DNA from: Polyangia bacterium
GTDB taxonomy: Bacteria; Myxococcota_A; Polyangia; Fen-1088
DNA: 64,000 nucleotides
Direction: 5' to 3'
Assembly (NCBI GenBank): GCA_036268875.1
Contig: DATATI010000001.1
Span: 62,001-126,000, forward strand
The translations under genes were made by a program, and so were the position numbers. This document shows, piece after piece, positions 37,242 to 46,404 of this stretch (within the stretch, counting starts at the first letter, position 1; each line of letters opens with the position of its first letter). The notes beneath the pieces are model-generated. The model was given only the letters and a program-made list of their open reading frames with translations. It did no database searches and was not told where the DNA came from.

Positions 37242-37970
37242 TTAGCTTTGCAGCTTCTTGCGCTTCCAGCCGCGGGGCGGGCGCTTTTCTGACGCGTTCG
37301 AATTGGCCGGCGAATAGTCGACCCAGCGGAAGCTTGGCGCCGGCCGCACGTCGATGTGGACGAACTGGCTGCGCGGGTAGATGCCGATGCCCATGCCGCC
37401 GGTGTCCAGCGTCTCGGCAAAGGCGCGCACCTTCTTCGGGCTGACGCCGCTGATGCGGATGTCGCTGGCGGTGCCACTGAAGTGGTGGCTCGACTGCTTG
37501 CGCTGGTTGCGATAGCCCGAGATGATCTCGAGCGGCTTGCCGAAGTGGTCGTACACGTGCGACAGCAGCGTCAGCAGGCGCGGGTCGATGGCCTTTTCAT
37601 CCTCGGTGCGGCGACAGCGGAGGATGTGGTCGACTTGGCGAAGCGAGTCGATGTTGTACGAGCCGTCCTCGTTGAAGATGTTCACGTCGGCTTCTTCTTT
37701 GAGGCCCTGCGTGGCCACCACCAGATGACCGGACGGTGGCGGCAGCGGTTCCTGGCGCAGATTCTCCTCGGCCACCACCCGGCCGCTGAAGCGCGCCGTG
37801 TGTTTGGAACGTCGATGACGCCCGGGCCGCTGGGCGGGCGGCGCCTCGGTCGCGCTGTCCCCCGCCTCCTCGGCGTGGTCGCTGTGTGAATCATCAGGCG
37901 CCGCGAACACTGCGGGGGAGGCCACCGCCGAGAGCACGAACGCCGCTCCGAAGAAAACCAACCGAAGCAT
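37242..37970 (-). CDS. DUF882/M15-type peptidase, exported (YcbK-like)
   Basis: 242 residues. Signal peptide with A-x-A cleavage (SAVASPAVFA). A basic, Pro-rich linker to about residue 60 leads to the conserved domain: IDSLRQVDHILRCRRTED, IISGYRNQRKQSSHHFSGTA, and the zinc ligands His and Asp of HxxxxxxD (HFSGTASD) plus His of FVHIDVR. This is the DUF882 branch of M15 metallopeptidases, probably a murein endopeptidase. It lies 97 bp upstream of parC on the same strand. Confidence 0.85.
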   Translation of the reverse strand: MLRLVFFGAAFVLSAVASPAVFAAPDDSHSDHAEEAGDSATEAPPAQRPGRHRRSKHTARFSGRVVAEENLRQEPLPPPSGHLVVATQGLKEEADVNIFNEDGSYNIDSLRQVDHILRCRRTEDEKAIDPRLLTLLSHVYDHFGKPLEIISGYRNQRKQSSHHFSGTASDIRISGVSPKKVRAFAETLDTGGMGIGIYPRSQFVHIDVRPAPSFRWVDYSPANSNASEKRPPRGWKRKKLQS

Positions 37971-38140
37971 GAAACTTTAGGGTGCGATGAAACACGCTGG
38001 AGGGTCAACCAAAAACGCCGCACCGCTCGGTGGAAAATGGGGCGTCATGTCGCAGCTTTCCTACTTTACCGCTTTCCTTTGGCCTTTATCGCTTTTGAAC
38101 ATTTCGTTTAGGCAATCGCGCCAGCGGAAGCCGCGCGCGG

Positions 38141-38587
38141 TCAGCGGTGCGGCGCTTCGACCTGGCTGGGGACGTGGACCAGCTCGATGCCCAGGCGTTC
38201 GGCGACCTTGAAGATGCGTTCATCGCGGTAGAACTCGCCATAGACGATGCGGCGCACGCCGGCGTTGGCGATCTGTTTGAAGCAGCTCCAGCAAGGACTG
38301 GCGGTGACGTACACCGTACCGCCGTCGATCATCACGCCATTCTTCGCCGCCTGGATGAGAGCGTTCGCTTCGGCGTGGATGGTGGCGACGCAGTGATCGT
38401 TCTCCATCATGTGGCCGTCGTCCGTGCAGTGGGGCATGCCTCTGATCGATCCGTTGTATCCCGTCGACAGGATGGTGCGATCGCGGACGATAACGGCGCC
38501 GACGAACTTGCGCGGACAGGTCGAGCGCGACGACACCACCTGCGCGATGTTCATGAAGTATTGATCCCACGGCACGCGCTGGTCCAT
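38141..38587 (-). CDS. Deoxycytidylate (dCMP) deaminase family protein
   Basis: 148 residues from the ATG at 38587. The zinc site is complete: HAEANAL (His ligand and catalytic Glu) and SPCWSCFKQIANAG (two Cys ligands); NGSIRGMPHC is the extra motif typical of dCMP deaminases and ComEB. It converts dCMP to dUMP for thymidylate synthesis. Divergent from ileS across a 62-bp gap containing a palindrome. Confidence 0.92.
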   Translation of the reverse strand: MDQRVPWDQYFMNIAQVVSSRSTCPRKFVGAVIVRDRTILSTGYNGSIRGMPHCTDDGHMMENDHCVATIHAEANALIQAAKNGVMIDGGTVYVTASPCWSCFKQIANAGVRRIVYGEFYRDERIFKVAERLGIELVHVPSQVEAPHR

Positions 38588-38596
38588 GGCGTCTCT

Positions 38597-38609
38597 CTTA
38601 TCAGATAAG
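38597..38609. promoter_or_regulatory. Palindrome in the dCMP deaminase / ileS divergent promoter
   Basis: CTTATC-A-GATAAG, a perfect 6+1+6 inverted repeat 10 bases from the deaminase start. Its position in a short divergent gap fits an operator for either or both genes. Part of it (TATCAG/GATAAG) could also serve as a -10 element. Confidence 0.4.
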
Positions 38610-38629
38610 CGGGACAAGCAGGGCTCGTT

Positions 38630-38645
38630 TGGTAGTATCCGCGCC
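38630..38645 (+). promoter_or_regulatory. Extended -10-like motif immediately before ileS
   Basis: TGGTAGTATCCGCGCC; the TAGTAT would be a -10 hexamer preceded by TGG. It ends five bases before the GTG at 38650 and matches the motif at 19623 in 15 of 16 positions. It makes the TTG at 38629 an unlikely start. Confidence 0.35.
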
Positions 38646-38649
38646 AGCT

Positions 38650-41547
38650 GTGGACTGGAAAGCAACCCTCAATCTGCCCAAGACCAACTTCGCGATGCGC
38701 GCCGATCTGGCCAAGCGCGAGCCACAGTGGCTCAAGCGCTGGGAGGACGAGCAGCAGTACCAGCGCATCCTGGACGAACGTCTTCGTGAAGAAGCGACGC
38801 CGTTCATCCTGCACGATGGCCCGCCCTACCCGACCGGCGCCATTCACTACGGCACGGCGCTGAACAAGGTCCTCAAGGACATCATCGTGCGCTCGCAGCT
38901 CATCATGGGGCGACGGGCAGAGTTTCGTCCCGGCTGGGATTGCCACGGCCTGCCCATTGAACAGCAGGTGGAAAAAGAGCTGGGCGCCAAGAAGAAAGAG
39001 CTCTCGGCGGCGCAGTTCCGCACGCTGTGCGAGGCGCACGCGCGCAAGTTCGTCGACGTCATGCGCGCCGAGTTCAAGCGACTCGGCTGTCTCGGGCACT
39101 GGAGCGATCCCTACCTGACGCTGTCCAAGGATTACGAGGCGACCATCGTGCGCCAGCTGGCCGAGTTCGCGCGGCGCAAGCTCATCTACCGCGACAAGAA
39201 GCCGGTGCACTGGTGTCTCATCCACCGCACGGCGCTGGCCGAAGCGGAGGTGGAATACGAAGACCACGCCTCGCCGTCGATCTACGTCCGCCTTCCGGTG
39301 CACGGCGATCTGGGCAAGGCGGACCCGCGCCTCAAAGATCAAAGGGCGGCCTTTGTCATCTGGACCACCACGCCCTGGACGCTGCCGGCGAACCTGGCCG
39401 TCGTCGGCAACCCCGAGCTTGATTACGTGGCCATCCCCGTCGAGCGCGACGGCGGCCGCGAGTTCTTGGTGGTGGCCGCCGGTTTGGCCGAAAATTTTCT
39501 CGCCGCCTGCGGAATCACCGCCCCCAGCGAGACCTGGGTGCGGCTGTCGCGTGAGGGATTCCGCGCGTTGCAAGGCACGCGCTACACGCCGCCGTTTCCA
39601 CCAGCGACGACCGCCGAGCTTGATTACCGCCTTTATTTCGCGCGCCACGCCACCCTGGAGGCCGGCACCGGCCTGGTCCACACCGCGCCCGGGCACGGCG
39701 CCGAGGACTACGTCGTGGGGCGCGAGGTCGGCCTGCGCATCTACGCGCCGGTCGACGAAAGTGGTCGCTTCACGCCCGACGCCGGCGAATGGGCCGGTAT
39801 GCAAGTGTTCGACGCCAACCCGAAGATCGTCGCCACGCTGGCCGCGCGGGGCGTGCTGCTGAACAAAGCCGGCGAGACCGTGCGCCATTCCTACCCGCAT
39901 TGCTGGCGCTGCAAGAACCCGATCATCTTTCGCGCCACCGAACAATGGTTCGCCAAGCTGGGCGAAGCCGACGACGCTTCGTCGCTGCGCAGCGCCGCCC
40001 TGCGCGAGATCGCCAAGACGCAGTGGATCCCTTCGTGGGGCGAAAACCGCATCCGCGGCATGATCGAGGCCCGCCCCGACTGGTGCCTGTCGCGCCAGCG
40101 CGTCTGGGGCGTGCCCATCCCGGCCTTTCGCTGCGCCAACGAGGCGTGCCGGAATGATCTGCTGGACGGGACCGTTATGGACCGCGTGGCCGAGATTTTC
40201 GCCGCCGAAGGATCCAACGCCTGGTTCGCCCGCCCGGCCGCCGAGCTGCTGCCGCCCCACACCACCTGCTTCCGCTGCGGCGGCGCCACCTTCGACAAGC
40301 AGCACGACATCGTCGACGTGTGGTTCGAGTCGGGCGTGTCCTGGGCCGCCGTCTGCGAGAACAAGCTGGTGGCGCGCGGCGAGAAGGTCGACCTTTATCT
40401 GGAAGGCTCCGATCAGCACCGCGGGTGGTTTCACTCGTCGCTGCTCACCGGCGCCGCCACCCGCGATCAGGCGCCTTACAAGGCTGTGCTGACCCACGGC
40501 TGGGTCCTCGACGAGCGCGGCAAGGTCTATTCAAAGTCGGAGATCGCCAAGGCACGGCAGAGCGGCGCCAAGATCGACTACGTCGATCCCGGTGTGTGGA
40601 TGGAAAAGAACGGCGCCGAGCTGCTGCGTCTGTGGACGGCGGCCTCCGATTATCAAGGCGATATCGTCTTTTCGCAGACCATCCTCAACCAGCTGGGCGA
40701 GTCGTACCGCAAGATTCGCAACACCTGCCGTTATCTGCTGTCGAACCTGTTCGACTTTGTTCCCGCCCGCGACCAGCTGGAAGACCAGCACCTGCGCGAG
40801 CTGGATCTGCTGGCGCTGGGCGTGCTGCGCGAACGCGACCACCAGATCTTCGAGGCCTTCCGCCGCTTCAGCTTTCACGAGGTGGTCCGCCTGCTGACCG
40901 ACTACACCATCACGGTTTCGGCCGAATACTTGGACCCGATCAAGGACGCGCTTTACTGCGAGGCGCCGCCGTCACCGATCCGGCGCAGCGTGCAGACCGC
41001 GCTATACGAGATGGTGCGAACGCTGGCGCGCTGGATGGCCCCGGTCCTGTGTTTCACGGCCCAAGACGTGGCCGACGAGCTGGGACAGATCACCGGCCAG
41101 CGTTTCGACGTGCACGGTGAGGTGCGCGGCGAGGTCCAAGTGACCGGCCGCGAGATGAAGAGCCCCAACCGTCGCTGGATGGAAGAGATCCGCCCACGCC
41201 GCGAAGCCATCTTGAAAAAGCTAGAGCCGTTCCGCGCCGCCGGCCACAAACCGCTGGAGGCGCGCGCCAAGGTGCGCCCCACCGCCGCCGAGCGCCCACA
41301 TTGGCTTTGGAACCAGGCCCACCTGACCGAGCTGGCGGTGGTCTCGGCGATCGAGATCGACGCCGCTGACGCGGCCTCCGAAACCGAAATCACCGTCGAC
41401 GAAGCGCCCGGCCCCGAATGCCCGCGCTGCTGGCGCCGCACCGGCCAGGCCTCGGGCGCGGCGATGGAACCGAACCTCTGCGATCGCTGCGCCGCCGTGG
41501 TGGCCACGCTTGCCGTCGCGCCCGCCCAGCCCGGAGCCGCGTCATGA
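38650..41547 (+). CDS. ileS: Isoleucyl-tRNA synthetase
   Basis: 965 residues from the GTG at 38650, which aligns VDWKATLNLPKTNF with the usual N-terminus; TTG at 38629 is the alternative. Class I core: DGPPYPTGAIHYGTALNK holds the HIGH-equivalent, reading H-Y-G-T. The editing domain has WTTTPWTLPANLAV and GTGLVHTAPGHGAEDY. The KMSKS-equivalent reads V-Y-S-K-S followed by about ten extra residues before NGAELLRLW. The C-terminal zinc module (CPRCWRRTG ... LCDRCAAVV) is intact. It charges tRNA-Ile and edits valine. It overlaps lspA by ATGA. Confidence 0.96.
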   Translation: MDWKATLNLPKTNFAMRADLAKREPQWLKRWEDEQQYQRILDERLREEATPFILHDGPPYPTGAIHYGTALNKVLKDIIVRSQLIMGRRAEFRPGWDCHGLPIEQQVEKELGAKKKELSAAQFRTLCEAHARKFVDVMRAEFKRLGCLGHWSDPYLTLSKDYEATIVRQLAEFARRKLIYRDKKPVHWCLIHRTALAEAEVEYEDHASPSIYVRLPVHGDLGKADPRLKDQRAAFVIWTTTPWTLPANLAVVGNPELDYVAIPVERDGGREFLVVAAGLAENFLAACGITAPSETWVRLSREGFRALQGTRYTPPFPPATTAELDYRLYFARHATLEAGTGLVHTAPGHGAEDYVVGREVGLRIYAPVDESGRFTPDAGEWAGMQVFDANPKIVATLAARGVLLNKAGETVRHSYPHCWRCKNPIIFRATEQWFAKLGEADDASSLRSAALREIAKTQWIPSWGENRIRGMIEARPDWCLSRQRVWGVPIPAFRCANEACRNDLLDGTVMDRVAEIFAAEGSNAWFARPAAELLPPHTTCFRCGGATFDKQHDIVDVWFESGVSWAAVCENKLVARGEKVDLYLEGSDQHRGWFHSSLLTGAATRDQAPYKAVLTHGWVLDERGKVYSKSEIAKARQSGAKIDYVDPGVWMEKNGAELLRLWTAASDYQGDIVFSQTILNQLGESYRKIRNTCRYLLSNLFDFVPARDQLEDQHLRELDLLALGVLRERDHQIFEAFRRFSFHEVVRLLTDYTITVSAEYLDPIKDALYCEAPPSPIRRSVQTALYEMVRTLARWMAPVLCFTAQDVADELGQITGQRFDVHGEVRGEVQVTGREMKSPNRRWMEEIRPRREAILKKLEPFRAAGHKPLEARAKVRPTAAERPHWLWNQAHLTELAVVSAIEIDAADAASETEITVDEAPGPECPRCWRRTGQASGAAMEPNLCDRCAAVVATLAVAPAQPGAAS

Positions 41548-42083
41548 GCCCAGCCACGATCGACACGGAGACCACCGACGCCCGCCCCTCGCGCAAGTAT
41601 CTGTGGTTCGGGATCTTCGCTGCCATCAGCATCGGCCTTGATCAGTGGACCAAGCAGCTGGCCCGCACGTCGCTGAAACCGCTGGGCCCGTATCGGCCCA
41701 AGGTGGTGATCGACGGTTTTTTCAACCTGCGCTATTCGGAGAATCCGGGCGTGGCCTTCGGGATGCTGCAGTCGATGCCGGGCGGGCGCCTCTTGCTGAC
41801 GCTGATGGCGGTGGCGGCCTTCGCGCTGGTGGTGGCCTACCTGCGCAAGATCCCGGGCGAGGCCACCCGCCTGCACATCGCGCTTGGCCTGGTGGGTGGC
41901 GGCGCGGTCGGCAACTTGATCGACCGCGCGCTTTACGGCCGCGTCACCGACTTCATCGTCTGGCACGTCAAGCAACACGAATGGCCGGCCTTCAACATCG
42001 CCGACGCGGCGCTGGTGATCGGCGTGGGGCTGATGGTCCTGGACATGTTCGGCACCAAGCCGCGCGCCGACTCCTCGTCCTGA
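41544..42083 (+). CDS. lspA: Prolipoprotein signal peptidase
   Basis: 179 residues from the ATG at 41544 (overlap ATGA with ileS). Four membrane helices. Catalytic Asp residues lie in GGAVGNLIDRALYGRVTDFI and FNIADAALVIGVGLM; FFNLRYSENPGVAFGML is the other family signature. It removes signal peptides from lipoproteins after lipidation, in the inner membrane. The ileS-lspA arrangement is classical, and lgt follows within 40 bp, so lipoprotein maturation is one operon. Confidence 0.97.
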   Translation: MSPATIDTETTDARPSRKYLWFGIFAAISIGLDQWTKQLARTSLKPLGPYRPKVVIDGFFNLRYSENPGVAFGMLQSMPGGRLLLTLMAVAAFALVVAYLRKIPGEATRLHIALGLVGGGAVGNLIDRALYGRVTDFIVWHVKQHEWPAFNIADAALVIGVGLMVLDMFGTKPRADSSS

Positions 42084-42122
42084 GGCCGCGCATCGGCCAA
42101 GCTTTCGCCAGGCACGCGAACC

Positions 42123-43064
42123 ATGAGGCCGATCCTTTTCACTTTGCACCTCGGCGGCCGCCTGGTGGGCATCCATACCTACGGCATCTTGATCGCCGTC
42201 GGTTTCGCCGCCGGGATCGGCGTGGCCTGGCGCGAAGGCCAGCGTCAGGGCCTGGACGGTGGACGCATCCTGGACCTGTCGTTCTGGATCTTGATCGCCG
42301 GCTTGCTGGGCTCGCGCGCGCTGTACGTGCTGGTGAACGCCGGCTCGTTCGGCCGCGCCTGCTTCCACGGCGATGGCGCGCCGCGCACGCTGGCCAGCGT
42401 GGTCTGGGACTGCACCCGTGTCGTGCACGTTTGGGAAGGCGGACTGGTTTTCTATGGCGGCTTTCTGGCCGCGACCGGCTTGGTGCTGCTGTTCACCCGT
42501 CGCGAGGGCTGGAACTTCTGGACCGTGGGCGACGTCTTTGCGCCGGGGCTGGCGCTCGGCCACGCTTTCGGCCGCCTCGGTTGCTTCGCTGCCGGCTGCT
42601 GCTTCGGCAAGGCCTGCCCGCCGGCGGCGTCCACCTTCTGCGTGTTGTTCCCCAGCGACAGCGTGGCCTACGACCAGCTGCAAGCGCTGGGCGCGGTCGC
42701 CGCCGGCAGCGGCACGACGCCGCCCCTGCATCCGACCCAGCTTTTCGAAGCCGCCGGCGACCTGATCATCTTTCTGATCCTGCTGGGGCTGCGTCGTCGC
42801 CAGCACCGCCGCGCTGATCACCGGCCTGGGCTGCTGGTGCTGACCTACGCAGGCCTCTACGCCATCCTGCGCTTCGTGGTCGAGCTTTACCGCGGCGACA
42901 TCGAACGCACGTTCGTCGCCGCGCTGTCGACACCGCGCCTGTCGGTGGCCCTGCACCTTCCTCCCACCGAACCGGCGCTCCTGTCGTCGGGACAGCTGCT
43001 GAGCCTGGTGGTCCTGGCCAGTGTTTTCGTGCTGATTTATCGACGAGCCCGCGCCAACAACTAG
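42123..43064 (+). CDS. lgt: Prolipoprotein diacylglyceryl transferase
   Basis: 313 residues with about seven membrane helices. HLGGRLVGIHTYGILIAVGF at the start, the essential Arg/Gly segment in GLALGHAFGRLGCFAAGC, and HPTQLFEAAGDLIIF near residue 200 match Lgt. It transfers diacylglycerol from phosphatidylglycerol to the lipobox cysteine. The segment at about 80-105 and the C-terminal loop (residues 260-285) are longer than in E. coli, as in other deltaproteobacteria I recall. Its substrates are plentiful in this window: at least seven lipobox proteins. Confidence 0.95.
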   Translation: MRPILFTLHLGGRLVGIHTYGILIAVGFAAGIGVAWREGQRQGLDGGRILDLSFWILIAGLLGSRALYVLVNAGSFGRACFHGDGAPRTLASVVWDCTRVVHVWEGGLVFYGGFLAATGLVLLFTRREGWNFWTVGDVFAPGLALGHAFGRLGCFAAGCCFGKACPPAASTFCVLFPSDSVAYDQLQALGAVAAGSGTTPPLHPTQLFEAAGDLIIFLILLGLRRRQHRRADHRPGLLVLTYAGLYAILRFVVELYRGDIERTFVAALSTPRLSVALHLPPTEPALLSSGQLLSLVVLASVFVLIYRRARANN

Positions 43065-43139
43065 GCGGCTGCCAAAGCGCTGTGGTATTGTTGGAAGTCT
43101 CGCTTATCTAACCGAGCGCAACCTCGGGGCCTTCGCAGT

Positions 43140-44168
43140 ATGAATATCAATTTGCTCTACCGTCTTATTGTGATCTCGCTGTGCCCGCTCGCTTGTTCGA
43201 CCGCTGGCTCGCCGGCCTCTTCTGTGAACGGCCCCACCGACAGCGACGCCGGCACCGACAGCGCGTCCACCGACGGCGCGCCGTCAACCAGCGTCGGCCT
43301 GCCGGATGCGGCGATGTCCGTGCAACCGGTGGCGCCGGGCTATTACGTGGCCGATCCTTCGGTGTCAGGCGCCGGCGCCTGCACGTCGAAGACATTGGGT
43401 GACGTGCTGACGGCGATCCGCGCCGCCAACCCTGCGCTCGGCGCCGTCACCACCATCTACAACCCGACTCAGCAAAGCACCGGCGACGGCAACTTTGTCT
43501 ATCCCTACCAAACCAGCGACGGCGGATTCGCCATCGTATTCAAGCGCGGCGCTGGCGACTGCCCGGCCGGCTGCACCGACAACACCTACGACTATTTTCA
43601 GACCGACGACTCTTGCGCGCCGGCGCAGGTCGGCCACTATCACGAGGTCAGCGGCACCTGCTTGCAGGTCGACGGCACGCCGATGTGGGATCACCCGCCG
43701 TCGCCGCCCGATCCATCGCTGGTGTGCGGCGCCGACAACACGCCGCAGATGATCTCCGGCCAGTATTCGCTGCGCGCGGTTGGCCAAAGCCAACCCTGCG
43801 CCGCTTCCGGCGACACGCCGTCGTCGAACGCCATCGACACCACCGTCACGCTGACCATCGTGCAAAGTGGGGCCAATGCCGCCACGGGCGTGGTGTCCTT
43901 CGCCGGCACCGGCAACGCGCTGGTGGACAACGTGGGTCTGCCGGCCCAGTTCATCCGCCGGCGCTTCGAGGCCATGCTGCAGAAAAACAACCTGCCCAGC
44001 ACCTGCTTGCAAGAGTACGCCGTGACGGCCCAATACGATTTCGAGAACGCGTTGCCCGGCACGCTGACGGTGACCCAAGTGGGCGATACCAACTGCTCCC
44101 TGTGCAAAGGGGGCCTGGCCCTGACCCTGACCCCGCTGACCGATCAGGGCGTCAGCGCGAAGCAGTAG
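43140..44168 (+). CDS. Cysteine-rich lipoprotein of unknown function
   Basis: 342 residues. Short signal with lipobox (VISLCPLAC), then a Ser/Thr/Asp-rich linker (SSVNGPTDSDAGTDSAS) typical of myxobacterial surface lipoproteins. The mature domain has about ten cysteines, probably paired in disulfides, and beta-rich segments (VTLTIVQSGANAATGVVSFA, GTLTVTQVGDTNCSLCKGG). No known domain. Its 3' end overlaps the convergent DUF1554 lipoprotein gene by 25 bp. Confidence 0.65.
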   Translation: MNINLLYRLIVISLCPLACSTAGSPASSVNGPTDSDAGTDSASTDGAPSTSVGLPDAAMSVQPVAPGYYVADPSVSGAGACTSKTLGDVLTAIRAANPALGAVTTIYNPTQQSTGDGNFVYPYQTSDGGFAIVFKRGAGDCPAGCTDNTYDYFQTDDSCAPAQVGHYHEVSGTCLQVDGTPMWDHPPSPPDPSLVCGADNTPQMISGQYSLRAVGQSQPCAASGDTPSSNAIDTTVTLTIVQSGANAATGVVSFAGTGNALVDNVGLPAQFIRRRFEAMLQKNNLPSTCLQEYAVTAQYDFENALPGTLTVTQVGDTNCSLCKGGLALTLTPLTDQGVSAKQ

Positions 44169-45055
44169 ATTCCGCCGTAGCCACCGCCTGCGCCGACGGT
44201 GAAGACGTTTGCGGGCGGGCCGCCGCCTTCCTGCAAGTTGACGCCGGGACCGCAGCCGCCCTCGGCCAGGCTGGACATCCAGTTGACGCCGCTGCCGTCG
44301 CGCGGCCACGAATGCCCGCAGCGCGGACCGTTGCCAGCGCCGCCCGGATCCTGCGCCACCCCGCTGGTCCAGTCGTTACAGGTGGAGGACGGGTTGGTGC
44401 TGAAGAGCTGGCCGAGATCGTTCGTGCCGGTGAGGATGTCGTGGTTGTCGGGGCAAGCATGGCCGATGCAACCGGTCGCGCCGTCGCTGTGGTTGGGCAC
44501 GCCGTCCTCGTTGGGCAGATCGTCGGCGATGGCCGGATCGGCGCCCACTGGCCGGTCATGCAAAAGATCGGCGCGGGTCATCGCCACCAGCCGCCCCAGG
44601 CGGTCGTACCAGGGACCGTCGCCGATGCGATCGATGGCGTGCACCGGACCGGCGACGGTGCTGAGAAAAGCCCGCCAGGTTTTGGCGCCCGCTCCGGGCA
44701 GCGACCTCTCGGCGATGGTGCCGCAGATCTTGTCGGCGCCGGCCAGGCCGGTGGCTTCGCCATCGCGCAGATCGCCGCCAAAGCCGGCCTGCGAACCAGA
44801 GACCATCTGCATCGCCTCGAGGCTGGTGACGAAAAAGCTGAACCGCGGCAAGGCGCCGCCCTCAGGCCCGCCATCGTCGGACGGGCCGCTGTCGGGTGCG
44901 CCGCTTTCATCGGGATGCAGATCGACGCTGGCGCCGCCGGTACCCGCGCCCGCCTCGCCGCCGGAACCGCTGCTGCCGCCGTCGCCTGCGCCACCGGCGC
45001 AGGCGGCCAGCGGCGCGCAGAGACAAACGCCCAGGATGCTTCGGCGGCCCCTCAT
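44144..45055 (-). CDS. DUF1554-type lipoprotein
   Basis: 303 residues. Signal peptide and lipobox (LCAPLAAC), a Gly/Ser/Asp-rich linker to about residue 70, then a domain with FFVTSLEAMQMVSG, TGLAGADKICGTIAERS, WRAFLSTVAGPVHAIDRIG, several Cys, and C-terminal GGYGGIYCFAL. The 'GLAGADxxC' plus 'WxAFLS' pattern is that of DUF1554, found in secreted proteins of myxobacteria and Leptospira as I recall it. Last gene of the minus-strand operon, overlapping pabB by ATGA, which is odd company for a surface lipoprotein. Confidence 0.72.
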   Translation of the reverse strand: MRGRRSILGVCLCAPLAACAGGAGDGGSSGSGGEAGAGTGGASVDLHPDESGAPDSGPSDDGGPEGGALPRFSFFVTSLEAMQMVSGSQAGFGGDLRDGEATGLAGADKICGTIAERSLPGAGAKTWRAFLSTVAGPVHAIDRIGDGPWYDRLGRLVAMTRADLLHDRPVGADPAIADDLPNEDGVPNHSDGATGCIGHACPDNHDILTGTNDLGQLFSTNPSSTCNDWTSGVAQDPGGAGNGPRCGHSWPRDGSGVNWMSSLAEGGCGPGVNLQEGGGPPANVFTVGAGGGYGGIYCFALTP

Positions 45056-46404
45056 CCGTCGCCGCCCTGGCGCTCGCCGTCGTCGTCGCCCAGCGCGGCG
45101 AAGGCCGCCGCCTTGGCGGTGGTCTCGGCCAGCTCGGCGGTGGGCAGCGAATCGGCGACGATGCCGCCGCCCACCGACAGCGTCAGTCGACCGTCGCGCA
45201 CCAGCGCGGTGCGAATGGCAACGGCCAGATCCAGATCGCCAGCAGCGCCCAACCAGCCGGTGGCGCCGGTGTAAGGTCCACGGCGAAACGGCTCCAGCTC
45301 TTCGATGATCTCCATGGCGCGCTGCTTGGGCGCGCCGGTGACCGAACCGCCGGGGAACGTCGCGCGCAACAGCGCCGCCAGGCCGACGTCAGAGCGCAAC
45401 TGTCCGCGCACCGTCGACACCAGATGAAACACCGTCGGCAACGTCATCACCCGCAAAAGCTCACCTAGCACCACGGATCCCGCGCGGCAAACCCGACCCA
45501 GGTCGTTGCGTTCCAGGTCGACGATCATCACGTGCTCGGCGCGATCTTTCTCCGACGCGACCAGCTGCCGGCGGGGCTCTTCGTCGCCGCGCGGATCGGC
45601 GCCGCGGCGGCGGGTGCCCTTGATCGGGCGCGTCTCGACCAGCCCGCGGCCGTCGGCGCGCAAGAACCGCTCGGGCGAATTGCCGACGATGGCGCCCCGT
45701 CCGTCGGCGGTGGCCAACCACAGACCGTGCGGCGCCGGCGCCTGCCCGCGCAGGCGAGCCGCCGCTGCCAGCGTGTCTGCGATCGGCAGCGGCGCACTCA
45801 ACCGCCGCGCCAGATTGACCTGATAGGCGTCGCCGGCCTGCAGATAATCGAGAATGCGGGCCACGCCGCCCAGGTAATGCTGGTCCGGCCGATCCGCTTG
45901 CAAACGCGGCCAGAGAACCGCCCCTGGTGAACCCGCCGACGGCGGCGGCGACGGCCCATCCGCCAGCCGCGCGCTCAGTCGGCGCGCCGCCGCGGCGTCG
46001 ACTGCCGCGATGGTGGCCCTGCCGGTGATGGCGTCGGCGCGCCAGACGGCGTCGTAGAAATGAAATCCCAGCGCCGACCATCCGTGATCGTCCGCGGCGC
46101 GCGCCGGCAGCTTGATCCACGCGCGCGCCAAATCATACGACAGCCAGCCGACGCCGATCGGCCATCCCAGCGGCGCGGCACCACTGCCCCCGGCCCAGCG
46201 ACGCCGCTCGTCGCCCCAAGCGATCTCCAATTCATCGACGACGGGCGACTGCACTACCCGGAGGGGATCGCAGCCGACAAAATCGGCGACCACGTCAATG
46301 TCATGATCGGCGCCCGGCGACGCCAGCCAGAACGCCCCCACCCCGCGCGCTGCGCGCCGCGCGGCCTCCGCAGGCGGCAGCGGCACCGCCGGGACAACGA
46401 TCAC
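45052..46404 (-). CDS. pabB: Aminodeoxychorismate synthase component I
   Basis: 450 residues. Chorismate-binding domain with VGNSPERFLRADG, ETRPIKGTRRRG, RAEHVMIVDLERNDLGRVC, ATFPGGSVTGAPKQRAME and YTGATGWLGAAGDLDLAVAI. The PIKGT motif, with its lysine nucleophile, marks PabB rather than TrpE (PIAGT). It makes 4-amino-4-deoxychorismate for folate, with PabA supplying ammonia. Neither pabA nor pabC is in the window. It overlaps pgsA upstream and the DUF1554 gene downstream by four bases each. Confidence 0.93.
   Translation of the reverse strand: MIVVPAVPLPPAEAARRAARGVGAFWLASPGADHDIDVVADFVGCDPLRVVQSPVVDELEIAWGDERRRWAGGSGAAPLGWPIGVGWLSYDLARAWIKLPARAADDHGWSALGFHFYDAVWRADAITGRATIAAVDAAAARRLSARLADGPSPPPSAGSPGAVLWPRLQADRPDQHYLGGVARILDYLQAGDAYQVNLARRLSAPLPIADTLAAAARLRGQAPAPHGLWLATADGRGAIVGNSPERFLRADGRGLVETRPIKGTRRRGADPRGDEEPRRQLVASEKDRAEHVMIVDLERNDLGRVCRAGSVVLGELLRVMTLPTVFHLVSTVRGQLRSDVGLAALLRATFPGGSVTGAPKQRAMEIIEELEPFRRGPYTGATGWLGAAGDLDLAVAIRTALVRDGRLTLSVGGGIVADSLPTAELAETTAKAAAFAALGDDDGERQGGDG

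Noticed and set aside
43065-43139. Small gene or tRNA between lgt and the lipoprotein gene
   Set aside because: The 75 bases have no cloverleaf, ribosome site or open frame of note; probably a promoter region.
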